Positions 21,982-33,148 of a stretch of DNA of 64,000 nt are shown piece by piece (within the stretch, counting starts at the first letter, position 1; each line of letters begins with the position of its first letter). The notes beneath the pieces are model-generated. The model worked only from the letters and a program-made list of their open reading frames with translations, was not told the origin of the DNA and did not search any database. This DNA comes from Trema orientale (taxonomy: Eukaryota; Streptophyta; Magnoliopsida; Rosales; Cannabaceae): contig JXTC01000137.1 of assembly GCA_002914845.1 (NCBI GenBank), positions 670,989 to 734,988 of the forward strand, written 5' to 3'. The translations under genes and the position numbers were made by a program.

Positions 21982-22647
21982 ATGGTTAGCTCATCAAGCT
22001 CAGCCTATCAACTTCTATTTTGCCTGCTAGTCTTAGTGTTTACACCTTTCCCTTCCCATTCAGCCGACCCTGATCCTCTGCAGGACTTCTGTGTGGCAGA
22101 TCTCAATGCCACTCTCTCTGTTAATGGCTATCCATGCAAACCCAAATCACAGGTAACTTCAGAAGATTTCTTCTTCGATGGACTGAGCAAAGAAGGTAAC
22201 ACAAGTAACGTCTTTGGAATCGATATCGCCTCAGCGGATGTCCAGACATTTCCTGGACTAAACACCCTCGGGCTTTCCATGATCAGAGTTGACTTGGCAC
22301 TGGGTGGTCTGAATCCTCCCCACTCGCATCCTCGTGCAACAGAGTCTGGCGTTGTCATCAAAGGGAAGCTCCTTGTGGGGTTCGTCACGACTGACGATGT
22401 TTTCTACTCCAAGGTTTTGACTGCCGGGCAGATGTTTGTCATTCCAAGGGGACTAGTTCACTTCCAGCTAAATGTTGGAGAAGAAAAGGGACTTTTCTTG
22501 GTTGCCTTTAATAGTCAACTGCCTGGGGTTGCTCTGGTGCCCACTCTCTTCGCTACTACACCAGCAATTCCAAATCAAGTGTTGACTAAAGCCTTCCAAG
22601 TGGGAGATGATGTTGTCAACCTCATAAAATCCAAGTTTGGAGCTTGA
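21982..22647 (+). CDS. Germin-like protein GLP-c
   Basis: A 221-residue germin-like cupin, with one residue deleted in the VPT-LFATT segment relative to GLP-a. It has a signal peptide to about residue 27, Cys37 and Cys52, sequons at Asn42 and Asn73, ligands His114, His116 and Glu121 in PPHSHPRATE, and His160 in IPRGLVHFQ. The germin box 2 entry is LGGLNPP rather than the usual PGG, which removes a conserved proline before the metal site. The sequence is otherwise intact and the leader is A-rich. Role as for its siblings: a secreted, presumably manganese-binding, oligomeric cell-wall protein. The promoter lacks the distal G-box segment. Confidence 0.96.
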   Translation: MVSSSSSAYQLLFCLLVLVFTPFPSHSADPDPLQDFCVADLNATLSVNGYPCKPKSQVTSEDFFFDGLSKEGNTSNVFGIDIASADVQTFPGLNTLGLSMIRVDLALGGLNPPHSHPRATESGVVIKGKLLVGFVTTDDVFYSKVLTAGQMFVIPRGLVHFQLNVGEEKGLFLVAFNSQLPGVALVPTLFATTPAIPNQVLTKAFQVGDDVVNLIKSKFGA

Positions 22648-22857
22648 TTTACAGTCTCATGAAGATATATCTCTTTGTCTTGAAAATTTGTTACTGTTAC
22701 ATTTACTCTGACTTGTTTCTCTCCAAGTTTCTGTATGTTTCTTCCTTTTATGTTTTGTTGTATGCAACTATGCAGCTAGTGTCGTCATTACTGGATTATG
22801 TAACAAGCTGTACGTCACTTTTGACTTTCAGCGCCTTGTGGTTTTATATCCTTGAAG

Positions 22858-22863
22858 AATAAA
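22858..22863 (+). promoter_or_regulatory. Poly(A) signal of GLP-c
   Basis: AATAAA about 210 bp after the stop codon, in the block shared with GLP-a and GLP-d. Confidence 0.5.
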
Positions 22864-22945
22864 TCCAAAATAAACATTTACCGCGTGAATCGTGATGATT
22901 CAATCACTTCCGAGTGGCTTATATGTATATATATATATATATATA

Positions 22946-23202
22946 CAGGGCACCAATTCAGTGTGTATTTTTTATTTTTTTTACCTATCTATAAGTGTTG
23001 TTAAAACTAGTCACTACCTCTTTTCATACTAAAAAAAGAGAGAGAAAATATTAAATAATGAGTATTTATTTTTATTATTATTTTTTTCACTACTTAAATT
23101 ATAATAACTGTTAAAGTAATAATCCGACGGTTAAAAATAAATTCTATAAATAAGTAAAAAAAAAGAAAAAACATATTAGATTAGGAACCATATATATATA
23201 GT
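22946..23202 (+). mobile_element. MITE family M1, copy 1
   Basis: From 'gggcaccaattcag' to 'ggaaccatatata'. It contains 'gagaaaatattaaataatga' and 'actacttaaattataa', and matches 23379-23624 in the opposite orientation. TA-rich on both sides; no ORF. Confidence 0.6.
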
Positions 23203-23378
23203 GGCAAAGATTTTGGATACGGTCCTCTCCCGGATCAGTTCTGTTACAAGTTTTGCTAATATGAGGACATATTTTTCTAATGACGATTAATAAAATTAGT
23301 CCTCGTAATTAGTAAGACACGTAAAGGAGAAGCCCATAAAAGGGACTATATCTTAGTCCTGGTGACTAATATATATAG

Positions 23379-23624
23379 TTCCTAATGCAATAGGTAATTT
23401 TTTTACCTATCGATAAGTAATTTATTTTTTAGCCATTAGATTATAATGATCTAATATCTACTATAATTTGAGTAGTGGAAGAAAATAATAACAAAAATAA
23501 ATGCATATTATTTAATATTTTTTCTCTCTCTTCTCATTTTATCATAAGAAGACGTGTGTGACCAATTTTAATTGTCAAAACAATATAAGTAAAAGAAAAA
23601 AAAAAACCATTGGTGCCTTATATA
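23379..23624 (-). mobile_element. MITE family M1, copy 2 (inverted)
   Basis: The reverse complement starts 'ggcaccaatggtttt' and runs through 'aaaatattaaataatatgca' and 'actactcaaattatag' to 'attaggaactatata', paralleling copy 1. A third copy is at 50168-50425. Confidence 0.6.
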
Positions 23625-24440
23625 TATATGGTGACCTTTTAATGGATATTTTTTATTTTCTCCCTATTCATGGCTATGTTTGACCCAATTAAAAATGATA
23701 ATTTCAAATTATTTCTACAGCTAGTTATCCATTTCTTTTACAATTTCAAATTATTTAGGAAAATCTACCTATTTTCTAAGTAACGTATAGCTCGTGGAAT
23801 CAATATATATATATATTTTGTATTCTTTTAAAAAATGACGTCATGGAGTACAGTTTTGGGACTTCTTTCAAAATTCCAGTACAAAATGCCAAAAATTGAA
23901 AAATCCCAATGGCCAAACTTTTTTAATAATTCTGAATTAATTTAGAAAAATATCACCTTTTAAAAGGTATTTTAGAAAAGTAATATTTTTTATAAAGATT
24001 TAGACAAGTACCTTTTTAATCTTTTAAAATTAGTATTTTTCAATGATACTTAAGGTAATCAATTGAGTTACTTAGGTTAACCAATCAAGTTACCTGCGAT
24101 AACTTGATTGGTAACTTCAACTATCTCATCGATTAATAAAAAGTATTATTTTCCTAAATAATTTTAAAAATAATATTTTTCTAATTAAAATCCAAGATTT
24201 TTAAAATTTTCAAAATCCGGGATTTAATTAATTTTTTTTAGGAATTAGGACAAAAATACTTAAGTTTTAAAAAATAATACCATTTATACGACCCAGCCCA
24301 AAGAATTAGTTTCCCGTACGACCTAAGCTCATACAAGGTTTTGGCATTTTTGTAAATACTTTCAGCTCAAAAAGAACGGTGGCATTTCTGTAAATATGAT
24401 GTTTAATTTTAACAAACAGATATTTGTAAGAACAAGGCGT
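23625..24440. other. Gene-free AT-rich stretch
   Basis: No gene. 'aaaaaggtattttagaaaag'-type AT repeats resemble the cores of the element at 4029-4715. A short near-palindromic 'taacttgatt'/'aatcaagtta' pair lies at about 24080-24115. Confidence 0.4.
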
Positions 24441-24449
24441 TCATAATTG

Positions 24450-24550
24450 AACCAAGCCATATTTGGCCATGTGGTGGCTCCTACTTGTTTCCACATTAGG
24501 GACACAAGGTTCAAGTCACAGTTATTGCACTTATCTACAATTTTTTACCT
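24450..24550 (+). mobile_element. Possible SINE fragment
   Basis: A B-box-like 'aggttcaagtcac' (about 24509) follows an A-box-like 'tggccatgtggtggctc' about 50 bp earlier, and a T-rich stretch follows. The sequence does not share the family tail of the other SINEs. Weak call. Confidence 0.3.
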
Positions 24551-25019
24551 TTTTTTCTTTTAAGTTTTAACTTTGCATTTTCCTTTTTTTCTTTGTTATT
24601 TTAGCATAATTTTTTTTATAATTTTTTTAGAAGTAATAACTTATTTTTCATTTATTTTTTTTAGATAAGTTAGATATTTTTTTTTCTTTTTTTCCCCCCA
24701 CTTAGTTACTATCGGTAATCATCTTAGCAAAAATAAGTATGTCACATATAGTAACTACATGGTTTCTTTGCATTCTGATTTTTTCTTCAAAGGAAAAAAA
24801 TAAAAAAGTTAGAAACTAATTTGGTTTCTCATTATTTAGTTTCTTGCTTTCTCAACATTTACTTGAGAAACTAATTTGGTTTTTACTCAAAACTATAAAC
24901 TAACTAGTTTAGTTTCCACTAGAAATACAAAAAGAAACAATCATTATAGATCAAAAACATAGGCCAAAAAAGAAAAATATATACCAAAAGGATTTTAGGA
25001 ATCTAGTTTAGTTTATATG

Positions 25020-25170
25020 TAGTAGAATGTCCTATATGTAAGTAAATTACAGGAAACCACAAAGGTTTTTTGAAAACCAGTTTGTTTTTCTTTTAGCATA
25101 ATATTATATATGTAAGTAAATTACAGGAAATCACAAAAGAGGTTTCCTAGAAATCAGTTTAGTTTCTTGA
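25020..25170 (+). repeat. 74-bp tandem repeat, small array
   Basis: Two units with 'taagtaaattacagg' at 25039 and 25113, exactly 74 bp apart. Each has 'ccacaaaggttt' and 'accagttt' or 'atcagttt' segments. Same family as the array at 26880-27290. Confidence 0.8.
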
Positions 25171-25530
25171 ACGTTTACCTTTAATTCTCAATTCATACAA
25201 ACTTCAAACCAGTATAAAAGTTAGAAACTAAGTAACAACATTATCATAACTAGAACCAGTATTTAAAATTAATAAATTCTTTTAGAATTTACTAAAAATT
25301 TTCCGAAAAAAATCATGTTTGGTTCAATTGACAAATAGAAATTATTCTAATAATGGATTAGAATACAATGAAAAATTGAGGTTTCCCCTTGAAACCATCT
25401 AACGACAAATAGACATCATCAAGTTATACTCATCATGAAAGATAATGCATAGAAAATTCATCAGACGTCTTGAATTGTCATATATATATATATATGTTAA
25501 GCCTGAAGTTAAAAACTCTAATAACTTCTT

Positions 25531-25976
25531 TGATCACTATTCTATTTTTAAAATTTTTAGAAAATTCCTAATTTTTTTCATTATATTATTGGTCCTATNC
25601 TTATATTAAATTTAGTTCATCGAACGTCAAAAAGTTGTGTTACATTCGTCTCATCAAAATAAATAAAGAGATAAATATATTTTTTAATGTTGTAATACAT
25701 TGAACCTAACTATATCTCTGATCACTATTTTATTTTAAAATTTTTTAGAAAAATCCTAATTTTTTTATGATATGATTAATCCTATCATTATTTTTCTTTG
25801 CTATGATTGGTTGTAATATATACATGTATTATATAATATAGTATTTAATTTAATATTAATGATAGCTTATAATAAATTTAGTTTATCGAACAAATGGTTG
25901 TGCTACATTTATCTCATCAAAATAAATATAGAGATAAATATATTTTTTAATGTTGAAATACATTGAACCTAACTAT
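25531..25976 (+). repeat. Tandem duplication, about 188-bp unit
   Basis: The unit from 'tgatcactattctattttt' (25531) recurs from 25719. Both end in 'acattgaacctaactata'. The second unit carries an extra stretch of about 75 bp ('...ggttgtaatatatacatg...'). One N occurs at 25599. Confidence 0.8.
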
Positions 25977-25999
25977 AAATTAGGGATTTGAATTGAGGC

Positions 26000-26870
26000 A
26001 TTAACTCAAACATCTTGTGTGCACTCTTAACAAAATAACGACAACCATATATGTGATCTAAATTATTCTAAATAAATACATCAGACTCAAGCCCATTTCT
26101 TAAACCAACAAAATGAACAGTCTTAACTTCCTGAATAGTATTTAACTTTGCTGAAGTCTTCAAAAGAAAGGGAAACTGTAAGTATAAAAATAATAATAAC
26201 CAAAAATTGTCCCAAAAATTCACATACGGACCTCTGATCGTATAACAAGTATAATTGTAATCGAAGAAGTAGATCCTTAGTCCATATTCATTGGGGAGTT
26301 CCCAAGCAAGATTGCACGCTTTGTCACTGAATCCAATGATCCCACCAGCATCGAGCTCAATTCAAACTCCAACAACTCTCTCGAAGGTGATTCTTTCGGT
26401 CGAAAACAAGTTAATGTCCTCGAAACAACCCGTTGAGTAAGCCTTGGCAGACTCTCGCAGCGCAGCTATGGTGGAGTTTTAGAATCGGATATCAGTCTTG
26501 AGCTGTGGTATTTTGGGTTTGATGGAGAGGACAGGAAGAGATTTTTAAAAAATTGGTATTTGTTTAAAATAACACCGTATAAAAATAAGTTAAGTTAATT
26601 GCACCGTATTTTTGACCTTATTTTTTAAAAGATCGTACTGAGTGTCATTTCCCCTTAATTGGGAAAAATAATTCAAGGCAAACTAAAATTTGCATAAAAA
26701 TAAGGGCTTTGGACACTTATACCCATTTTTCAAAAATATTACCAAATTTATGACCTTTCGAAAATAATAAAAATTCCGGACGATTTTTCAAGATATTTTT
26801 CTAAGTATTTTAGGACGTAGAAAATACAGTGGCATTTCAGTAAATAAGCCATCCTTTTTTTTTTTTTTAC
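26000..26870. other. Gene-free stretch with a GC-richer patch
   Basis: No gene recognised. At about 26260-26520 a GC-richer patch allows a short open minus-strand reading, but it has no start, no recognisable family and no neighbours, so it was not called. Confidence 0.3.
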
Positions 26871-26879
26871 AAAAAAACA

Positions 26880-27290
26880 TAAAAGTTTCTTGGAAACCAG
26901 TTTAATTTCCTTTTAGTAGAATGCCATCACAGGAAACTAACAAGGTTTCTTAGAAACCAATTTGGTTTTATTTTAGTAGATTGCTATATACATAAGTAAA
27001 TCACCGGAAACCACAAAGGTTTCCTAGAAACTAACTTGATTTCCTTTTAACAGTTTGTCGTGTACATAAGTAAATTATAAAAAACTATAAAAATTTCCTA
27101 AAAATCAGTTCGGTTTCCTTTTAGCAAAATATCATGTATGTAAGTAAATTATAGAAAACCACAAAGGTTTCTAAGAAGGCAGTTTGGTTTCTTTTAACAG
27201 AATACCTTGTATATAAATAAATCATAAGAAGAAACTAGTTTAGTTTTCTTAAAGCAGAATACAATGTATATAAGTAAACTGGCAAGAAAT
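26880..27290 (+). repeat. 74-bp tandem repeat, main array
   Basis: About six units marked by 'tttcctttta(g/a)' segments at 26911, 26971, 27045, 27119, 27192 and 27249. The spacing is 73-74 bp apart from shortened first and last units. The unit contains 'ggtttcctagaaac', 'agtttggtttcc' and 'gtaagtaaatta'. Confidence 0.8.
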
Positions 27291-28680
27291 TCTAAAAATC
27301 TAAGGGTAAGAACTACCTTGGTAGGCAATATTAGGTTTCTATACATATGTTTCAATTATTCTATATCCAAAAGGAATAAATAAAAGAAAGAGATGGAAAA
27401 TAGATGAATTGAGGGTGAAGGTTATTAAAAGAAAAAAAGAACTTAAAAAGAGAAAATGAAAAGAATAATAATACTACTTTTAATAGCTTTCTTTATAATG
27501 AGAAGAATTCATTCAAATTACTAGAACAAAGGCTAAAAAATTCTTAATCTTCCACTGATTCGTAATATGAATAAATAAAGGTAAATAAAGAGTTAGATTG
27601 CATTTGAAACTTTCCAATGGCAGATTTAAATAAAACCATAATATAAATTTATATATATATAAACAAGGGACCAGAAAAAGGAAGAAAAAAGTGCATTTAC
27701 CTAATTGGAAAGGTCGAGAAATGAAATTAATGGAAATGAAAAATTGATGGGCTTGATAGGGTTGACTCACCATCACTAGTACTGAACAAGACACCTACCT
27801 AGAAGGGCTTAATGATTTGAACTCAACTCTGATCTCGAATTTTAACACTCAACCATAAAAACTCAATTGACTTCTCGAGTAACAGCCTGTCCTGGATCCC
27901 AACCAGTCTAGATAGGGTCTCTAATAAGTAACATCAAACCAGGATGAGCCTCGAAGTGGGAACCTCTGTGATGAAGCTAGTTCTAGAGAAAAGGAGGAAG
28001 AAAAAGGGGCCAGGGGTTAGAGTTTGAACAAATATGGTACTTTTCTAGAAAAATACCGTACGAAAATATCTAATACCAAAGACTTCGCATTTTTGGCAAT
28101 ATTTCTTAAAATATCGTACGAGATGTCTTTTTCTTTTCTTTTTTTTAAATTACCATAAAAGATCAAATTTTGAAATTTTTTGGTGAATGTCCTATTTTTA
28201 TACTTTGTGTTAATAAATATCTATTTTTTTTTTCTGTTTATAGATAAATGACTAGGTATATGTATTTTTGTACTTTGTGCATATATATACATATATTTTC
28301 ATATACCATTACACATTTTTAGAGTAGATATATAATATTTTATACGTGATATATATTGATATACTGACTTTTTACTATAATATTTAAAAAATAGACATTT
28401 ATTTGAAACGAGCTAAAATTCGGTCATTTTGCTATAAGACCCTAGAAATTTAATATTAATTATTTGTCTGAATCATTTTCTTTTTTTAATTTTTCTTTCT
28501 TTCATTTTTCAGTCTCCGTTGGAAATGAAGGAAAAGTAATCATATATCTTTATTTTTTCATTCTTCTACTAATAATCTATTGTATAAAAGGTTGAGAATG
28601 TCTGAGAAATGAATTATGTATACACAATATTGAGAATGGTATATGGACTCGGTACTTCACATCACATTATATATATATAT
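27291..28680. other. Gene-free AT-rich stretch
   Basis: No gene recognised on either strand. The A/T-rich segment 28160-28440 ('tttttgtactttgtgcatat') repeats a theme seen at about 16300-16500 and may be another decayed non-coding repeat. Confidence 0.35.
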
Positions 28681-28684
28681 ATAT

Positions 28685-28788
28685 ATTTTTAACAAGTGGA
28701 GCTTAACTAATGACCTCTACTTATTACAAATTAAGGGAAAATACCTAATACTACCCAATCCCCACCCTATCCTATTAGGGATAATAGG
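28685..28788 (-). mobile_element. SINE copy 3, 5'-truncated
   Basis: On the minus strand it reads 'gtggggattgggtagtatta', then 'taataagtagaggtcattag' and 'ttaagctcc' with a T-rich end. It matches the 3' half of the copy at 29552-29733. The A and B boxes are missing, as in typical 5'-truncated copies. Confidence 0.65.
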
Positions 28789-28792
28789 CTTC

Positions 28793-29413
28793 AAGGATGG
28801 AAAAATCTACAAAATTGGCCATATTTTGGCCGACATTTTGTTACAACTGATATCGATATCAGTTGTAAGACCAATTATCAAAATTTTGGGAAAATTTCTA
28901 AGAAATATCTAAAAATATCGGTATCAATATCAGAAATTTTGTTAGTAAAAGTGTGAAAAATTGTGGAAATTTTGGGATATATCGACAACTTTATTAGGAT
29001 CATAAAAACTCATTTTGGTTATTTTTTTCACCATGTTCGGTTCAAACATACCCCATACACGAAAAACACACTTTAGGAAGAGGAAAAAATGTAAAATATT
29101 GTTAAGTATTTCTATATCAATATATTCGTGAAACTGTTTTTAAATTATAGTTATGCATTATAATAATATTGAAAACTGACGTACTACATTAAGCTACATG
29201 GTATATATTTCTAATATTTATTTTATTTTTATGAGAATGCTAATTTCTTGGTGAATATTTGAATGATTTAGCATTTCTTAAAGTTTTATTGAGTGATTCT
29301 ATGATTTAGCTATTATTTTTTTTCTGTATTTTTTTCATAAATTTTTGTCATATCGATATTATCCATAATATTAGAGTACCAATATTTTCATCAATACCGA
29401 TATTTTCATCCTT
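28793..29413. mobile_element. DNA element with inverted ends (0.62 kb)
   Basis: The left end is aaggatggaaaaat and the right end, reverse complemented, aaggatgaaaatat. 'atatcggtatcaatatc' and 'accaatattttcatcaatac' motifs are repeated in opposite orientations. No ORF. It abuts the SINE copy at 28685-28788. Confidence 0.5.
28842..28867. repeat. 26-bp perfect palindrome
   Basis: Each half is tacaactgatatc or its exact complement, with no spacer, within the DNA element above. It is probably part of the element's structure rather than a cellular site. Confidence 0.85.
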
Positions 29414-29551
29414 ACGCTATATAGAAATTACTTTAATATGCTCCATAAAAATCACTTTGGCGTATAATTTTATCCCACCACGCTTTTATTTTTACTTTTG
29501 AAGTTCATTTTTTTAAAATACCTTTAATCTAAAATAATTATACATTACCAT

Positions 29552-29733
29552 TTAGTTATTCTCTTTCACTACCTGAGAACTCGATCCCGAGCTCAGTCAC
29601 ACTAGTTGTAGGTGTGAAAACCTATGAACCTCGATGAGGTGGTATGGGGATTGGGTAATAGGTATTTTTCTTTAATTTATAATAAGTGAAAGTTATTAGT
29701 TAAGCTCTATTTTTTTTTTTTTAAAAAAAAAAG
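29552..29733 (+). mobile_element. tRNA-derived SINE copy 4
   Basis: Flanked by the 14-bp target duplication ttatacattaccat (29538-29551 and 29734-29747). The head 'ctacctgagaactcgatccc' matches the second half of the tRNA-like head at 42290. The tail 'taataagtgaaagttattag' and T-rich end match the other copies. The A box is missing. Confidence 0.8.
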
Positions 29734-29749
29734 TTATACATTACCATGA

Positions 29750-30470
29750 CTATTTTGATTTTAAAGTTTAGCTTTTATTGCCTTTTACGAGAAATTTTCA
29801 CGTATTACCATGTTAGTTTAATTTTAAATTTTAATTCTTTTTAATCTAAAATCATTATATATTATCATGTCAATTTTAATTTTAGTGTTTAATTTTTTTT
29901 AACACCTTCAATTTGAAATTATTATTTCTTATTACATCAATTTTAATTTTATAATTTTTTTAAAGGTACCTCTATTGCCATCTTCTTTTGTTTTTTTTTT
30001 TCTTTTCTTCTTCCTATTTTTTAATTTTTACTTAATAACAATAATAACCTTATATGAAATGACATAAATGACCACACATAATATTAAATATTAGGATTTT
30101 CTTTCTCAACTAGTCTATTTTTTTCTAGAACAACCCCCTCAAACAGAATTTATAAAACCAAGCACTATTTAAAAAAATTTAAAAACTTGAATCCCTTTTA
30201 TTAGATTAGATTTTTGTTATTTTGGATGAATATATTAATTCTAAATTTTAATTCTTTTGTTAAATTAATATACTTCTCTATCAAGAATCCTAAAAATTAA
30301 ACACTTTCTCTTCAAAACTAGTGAGTGAAAAGGAAATTTTAAGATTTGATAGAGCCACTCTTTTTTTTTTTTCCTCTTCTCATCTCTCTTTTAATTAATT
30401 AATTATTTAGTAAAATATTCCTTTATAGATTGACATAAAGATCCTTCCATATTAATATTACAATAAAACC
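29750..30470. other. Gene-free AT-rich stretch
   Basis: No gene. It carries repeats of 'ttaatttt' and 'tattaccatg'. Confidence 0.4.
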
Positions 30471-30479
30471 TAATTTCTT

Positions 30480-32765
30480 TTTAACACAACCGCCAAATAA
30501 CACACCCCAACAGAGCTGTGCGATAAAACAAAGCGGAAGANNNNNNNNNNNNNNNNNNNNNNNNNNNNNNNNNNNNNNNNNNNNNNNNNNNNNNNNNNNN
30601 NNNNNNNNNNNNNNNNNNNNNNNNNNNNNNNNNNNNNNNNNNNNNNNNNNNNNNNNNNNNNNNNNNNNNNNNNNNNNNNNNNNNNNNNNNNNNNNNNNNN
30701 NNNNNNNNNNNNNNNNNNNNNNNNNNNNNNNNNNNNNNNNNNNNNNNNNNNNNNNNNNNNNNNNNNNNNNNNNNNNNNNNNNNNNNNNNNNNNNNNNNNN
30801 NNNNNNNNNNNNNNNNNNNNNNNNNTTAAAAGTTTAAAATCTTTTAGACCTTTAACAGCGATTGCAGCAGAACTACCGTTAATACTCAAACTTAACTTTT
30901 TACAGTGGTTCCGGTACAACCGCCATTAAAAGTCATATAAATGAGGGCTGAGAGCAGCTCACCCTCATTCTCTTTCTTCTCCCCAGTCGAGAGCTCGCCC
31001 ACCATCCCTAACTTCGTCTTCTTTATGCACGGTCACTCTCATTCTAGCAATTTTGACTGCCAAAATCATTCTCATTTGGCTTAAATTAGTCCATTCGACT
31101 TGGATAAGCTTTATATACTTATAGTTTCTAAGATTAGTTAGTATTTAGTAATTGTTTATGCCATAGAAAAATTTAAGTTTTTCTACAATCAATGACTGTA
31201 ATTCTCGATGAGTATGTATTTTGTTTCTTTTTTTGTTGATTTAGGTTTCAATTTGAATGGATAGACTAATTTTGGGCTCAATTTTGGAGTATTGAAATAT
31301 TTTTACTCAATTTAAGATATTTTTCTTCACTAATTTTAATTAATCCGAAAAAGTTACTTTTAGAAATTAAAACTTCATAATTGTATAGTAGTTGATGATT
31401 TTATGTTGTTTTGATAATGGATATTAATACTAATTATAGCTTATTAGTTTAACTATATTACTACAAATTAATTAGTGTTATGTGACTTTATAACATGTGT
31501 ACTTAATATTTTTGTTGACTTGAAATTATTTAGTATATTAATATTAGAATAGTCAAAAGTTTGTACTATGTACGAATTGAGTTAAATTTGGAGGTTCATA
31601 ATGATAAAATGTAACACTTTAAGTTATAATCGAAATATTAGACTGGTAGTGTGCATCCTTATCTTTCCAATGTTAAAAATGATAGCCGCTCATGTGACAT
31701 TACATATTATTTCTACGTCGTAAGTAACGGAGTGCTATTATTTGCTCTTTGTAATATTGGGTTAATATTCTCTTTCTTTGATGCTAAATTGTTATATGAT
31801 TAAGTTTGTAAAAATTTTGTTTAATTTATGTTTGGTCTTTTATAGGCAACATTAGAAATTGATAGTGATTAATGTATTTTAAAAAATACTTATTTTTGTA
31901 TCCACTTAGACAATTACAAGATACTAAGAATATCTTAATATGGTTAGTATAATGTGTAGTAATCTGTAGAACATATATTTATATATTTATTTGATCCACT
32001 GGTTTTTATAACACATGTTTTTGTTTAGTGCATTCAAAATATTTCATACGGACATAGAAAGAAGGGAAAAAAGAGATGGTCCAACTTAGTATCATATTAA
32101 GGTATGAGATATACTTTGTTCATATAAGATGCCTTTATTTATCTTTCATTTTTATGTATTTTAACTATAGTTCTATTGTAATTAGTGTCCATCTCAACTC
32201 AGTTATATGGATTGCAGTGTTTATATTAGAGTGTAACTCAGTTCGCTCACTTTATCTATATTAGAGTTATTACTATGATTTTAGTTTGCAAGTGTTAGTG
32301 AAATGTACCTAGAAACTCAATATTGGTTCTTAAATATATTTATTTTAAAGTATATTATCTATATAATAGAAACTTATTAGTTATATATACTAGATTTTAA
32401 TTATGTTTTTTATATGTGTACTTATAATATGGGTTTACATGTGTTTTAAATTGATTTGAAATCTTTTTTAGGTAGGTTTAATTTTATGGTGTTGTATGTG
32501 CCCAGGGAAAGTGAAAAAAATTTCCTCTGGAAAAGGCTTTTAACAGCGGTTCCGATAGAACTGTCATTAAAGATCTCATCACCAATAACGGTAGTTCTAG
32601 CAGAACTGTTGTTATTAGTCAAGTTTTAACGGCTGTTATTAAAGGTGCCACTTTTAATGACACCTATATTAACGGTAATTTTTAACCGCCATTAAAACTC
32701 TTTTAATGGTGATTTTTAACTGCCGTTAATTTACTGTAACGTTATAATAGCGGAGCGGCAATAGA
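30480..32765. mobile_element. CACTA-like repeat region (non-autonomous?)
   Basis: Two clusters of a short motif and its reverse complement (forms of 'taacggcggttct' and 'agaaccgccgtta') lie at about 30480-30935 and 32525-32765. They bracket about 1.6 kb of AT-rich DNA without an ORF. Motif clusters near both ends are typical of En/Spm (CACTA) elements. Canonical CACTA termini were not found, and an assembly gap (30541-30825) covers part of the left cluster. Confidence 0.4.
30541..30825. other. Assembly gap (285 N)
   Basis: Unknown sequence inside the left motif cluster of the CACTA-like region. Confidence 0.95.
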
Positions 32766-33148
32766 GCTACTTTTTTTTCTAATTTCCTTTAATATGAAAA
32801 TATTATGTAAAAGTGCACTTTTAATTAGTAAGTGGAATAGGAATGGAAAAATGGAAGAATAAGGAGAAAGTAGGAATTAATTAATAATGGAATGTGATTA
32901 GAAAAAAAAAATATAATTCAACAAGTAACAAAAATGTTACCTATACATTATCAAAAAATTGAATTATATATATATATATTAGCATTAAATACCCTAGATT
33001 TGTTTAGTATGGTTACTCAACTTATTATAGCTATCTGCTAAAAATCAAACGATCTGAAATAGAGTAACTATTAATGTGTAAATATTACGATACTCATTGT
33101 GGAAACACCCATATATAATACCCTATGATGGTCAGACTCTAATAATAT

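Noticed and set aside
26260..26520. Possible minus-strand exon in a GC-richer patch
   Set aside because: Short, lacks start and splice context, and no homologue is recognised.
25020..27290. CRISPR-like array
   Set aside because: The 74-bp units are tandem with no unique spacers of constant size, and the setting is eukaryotic.
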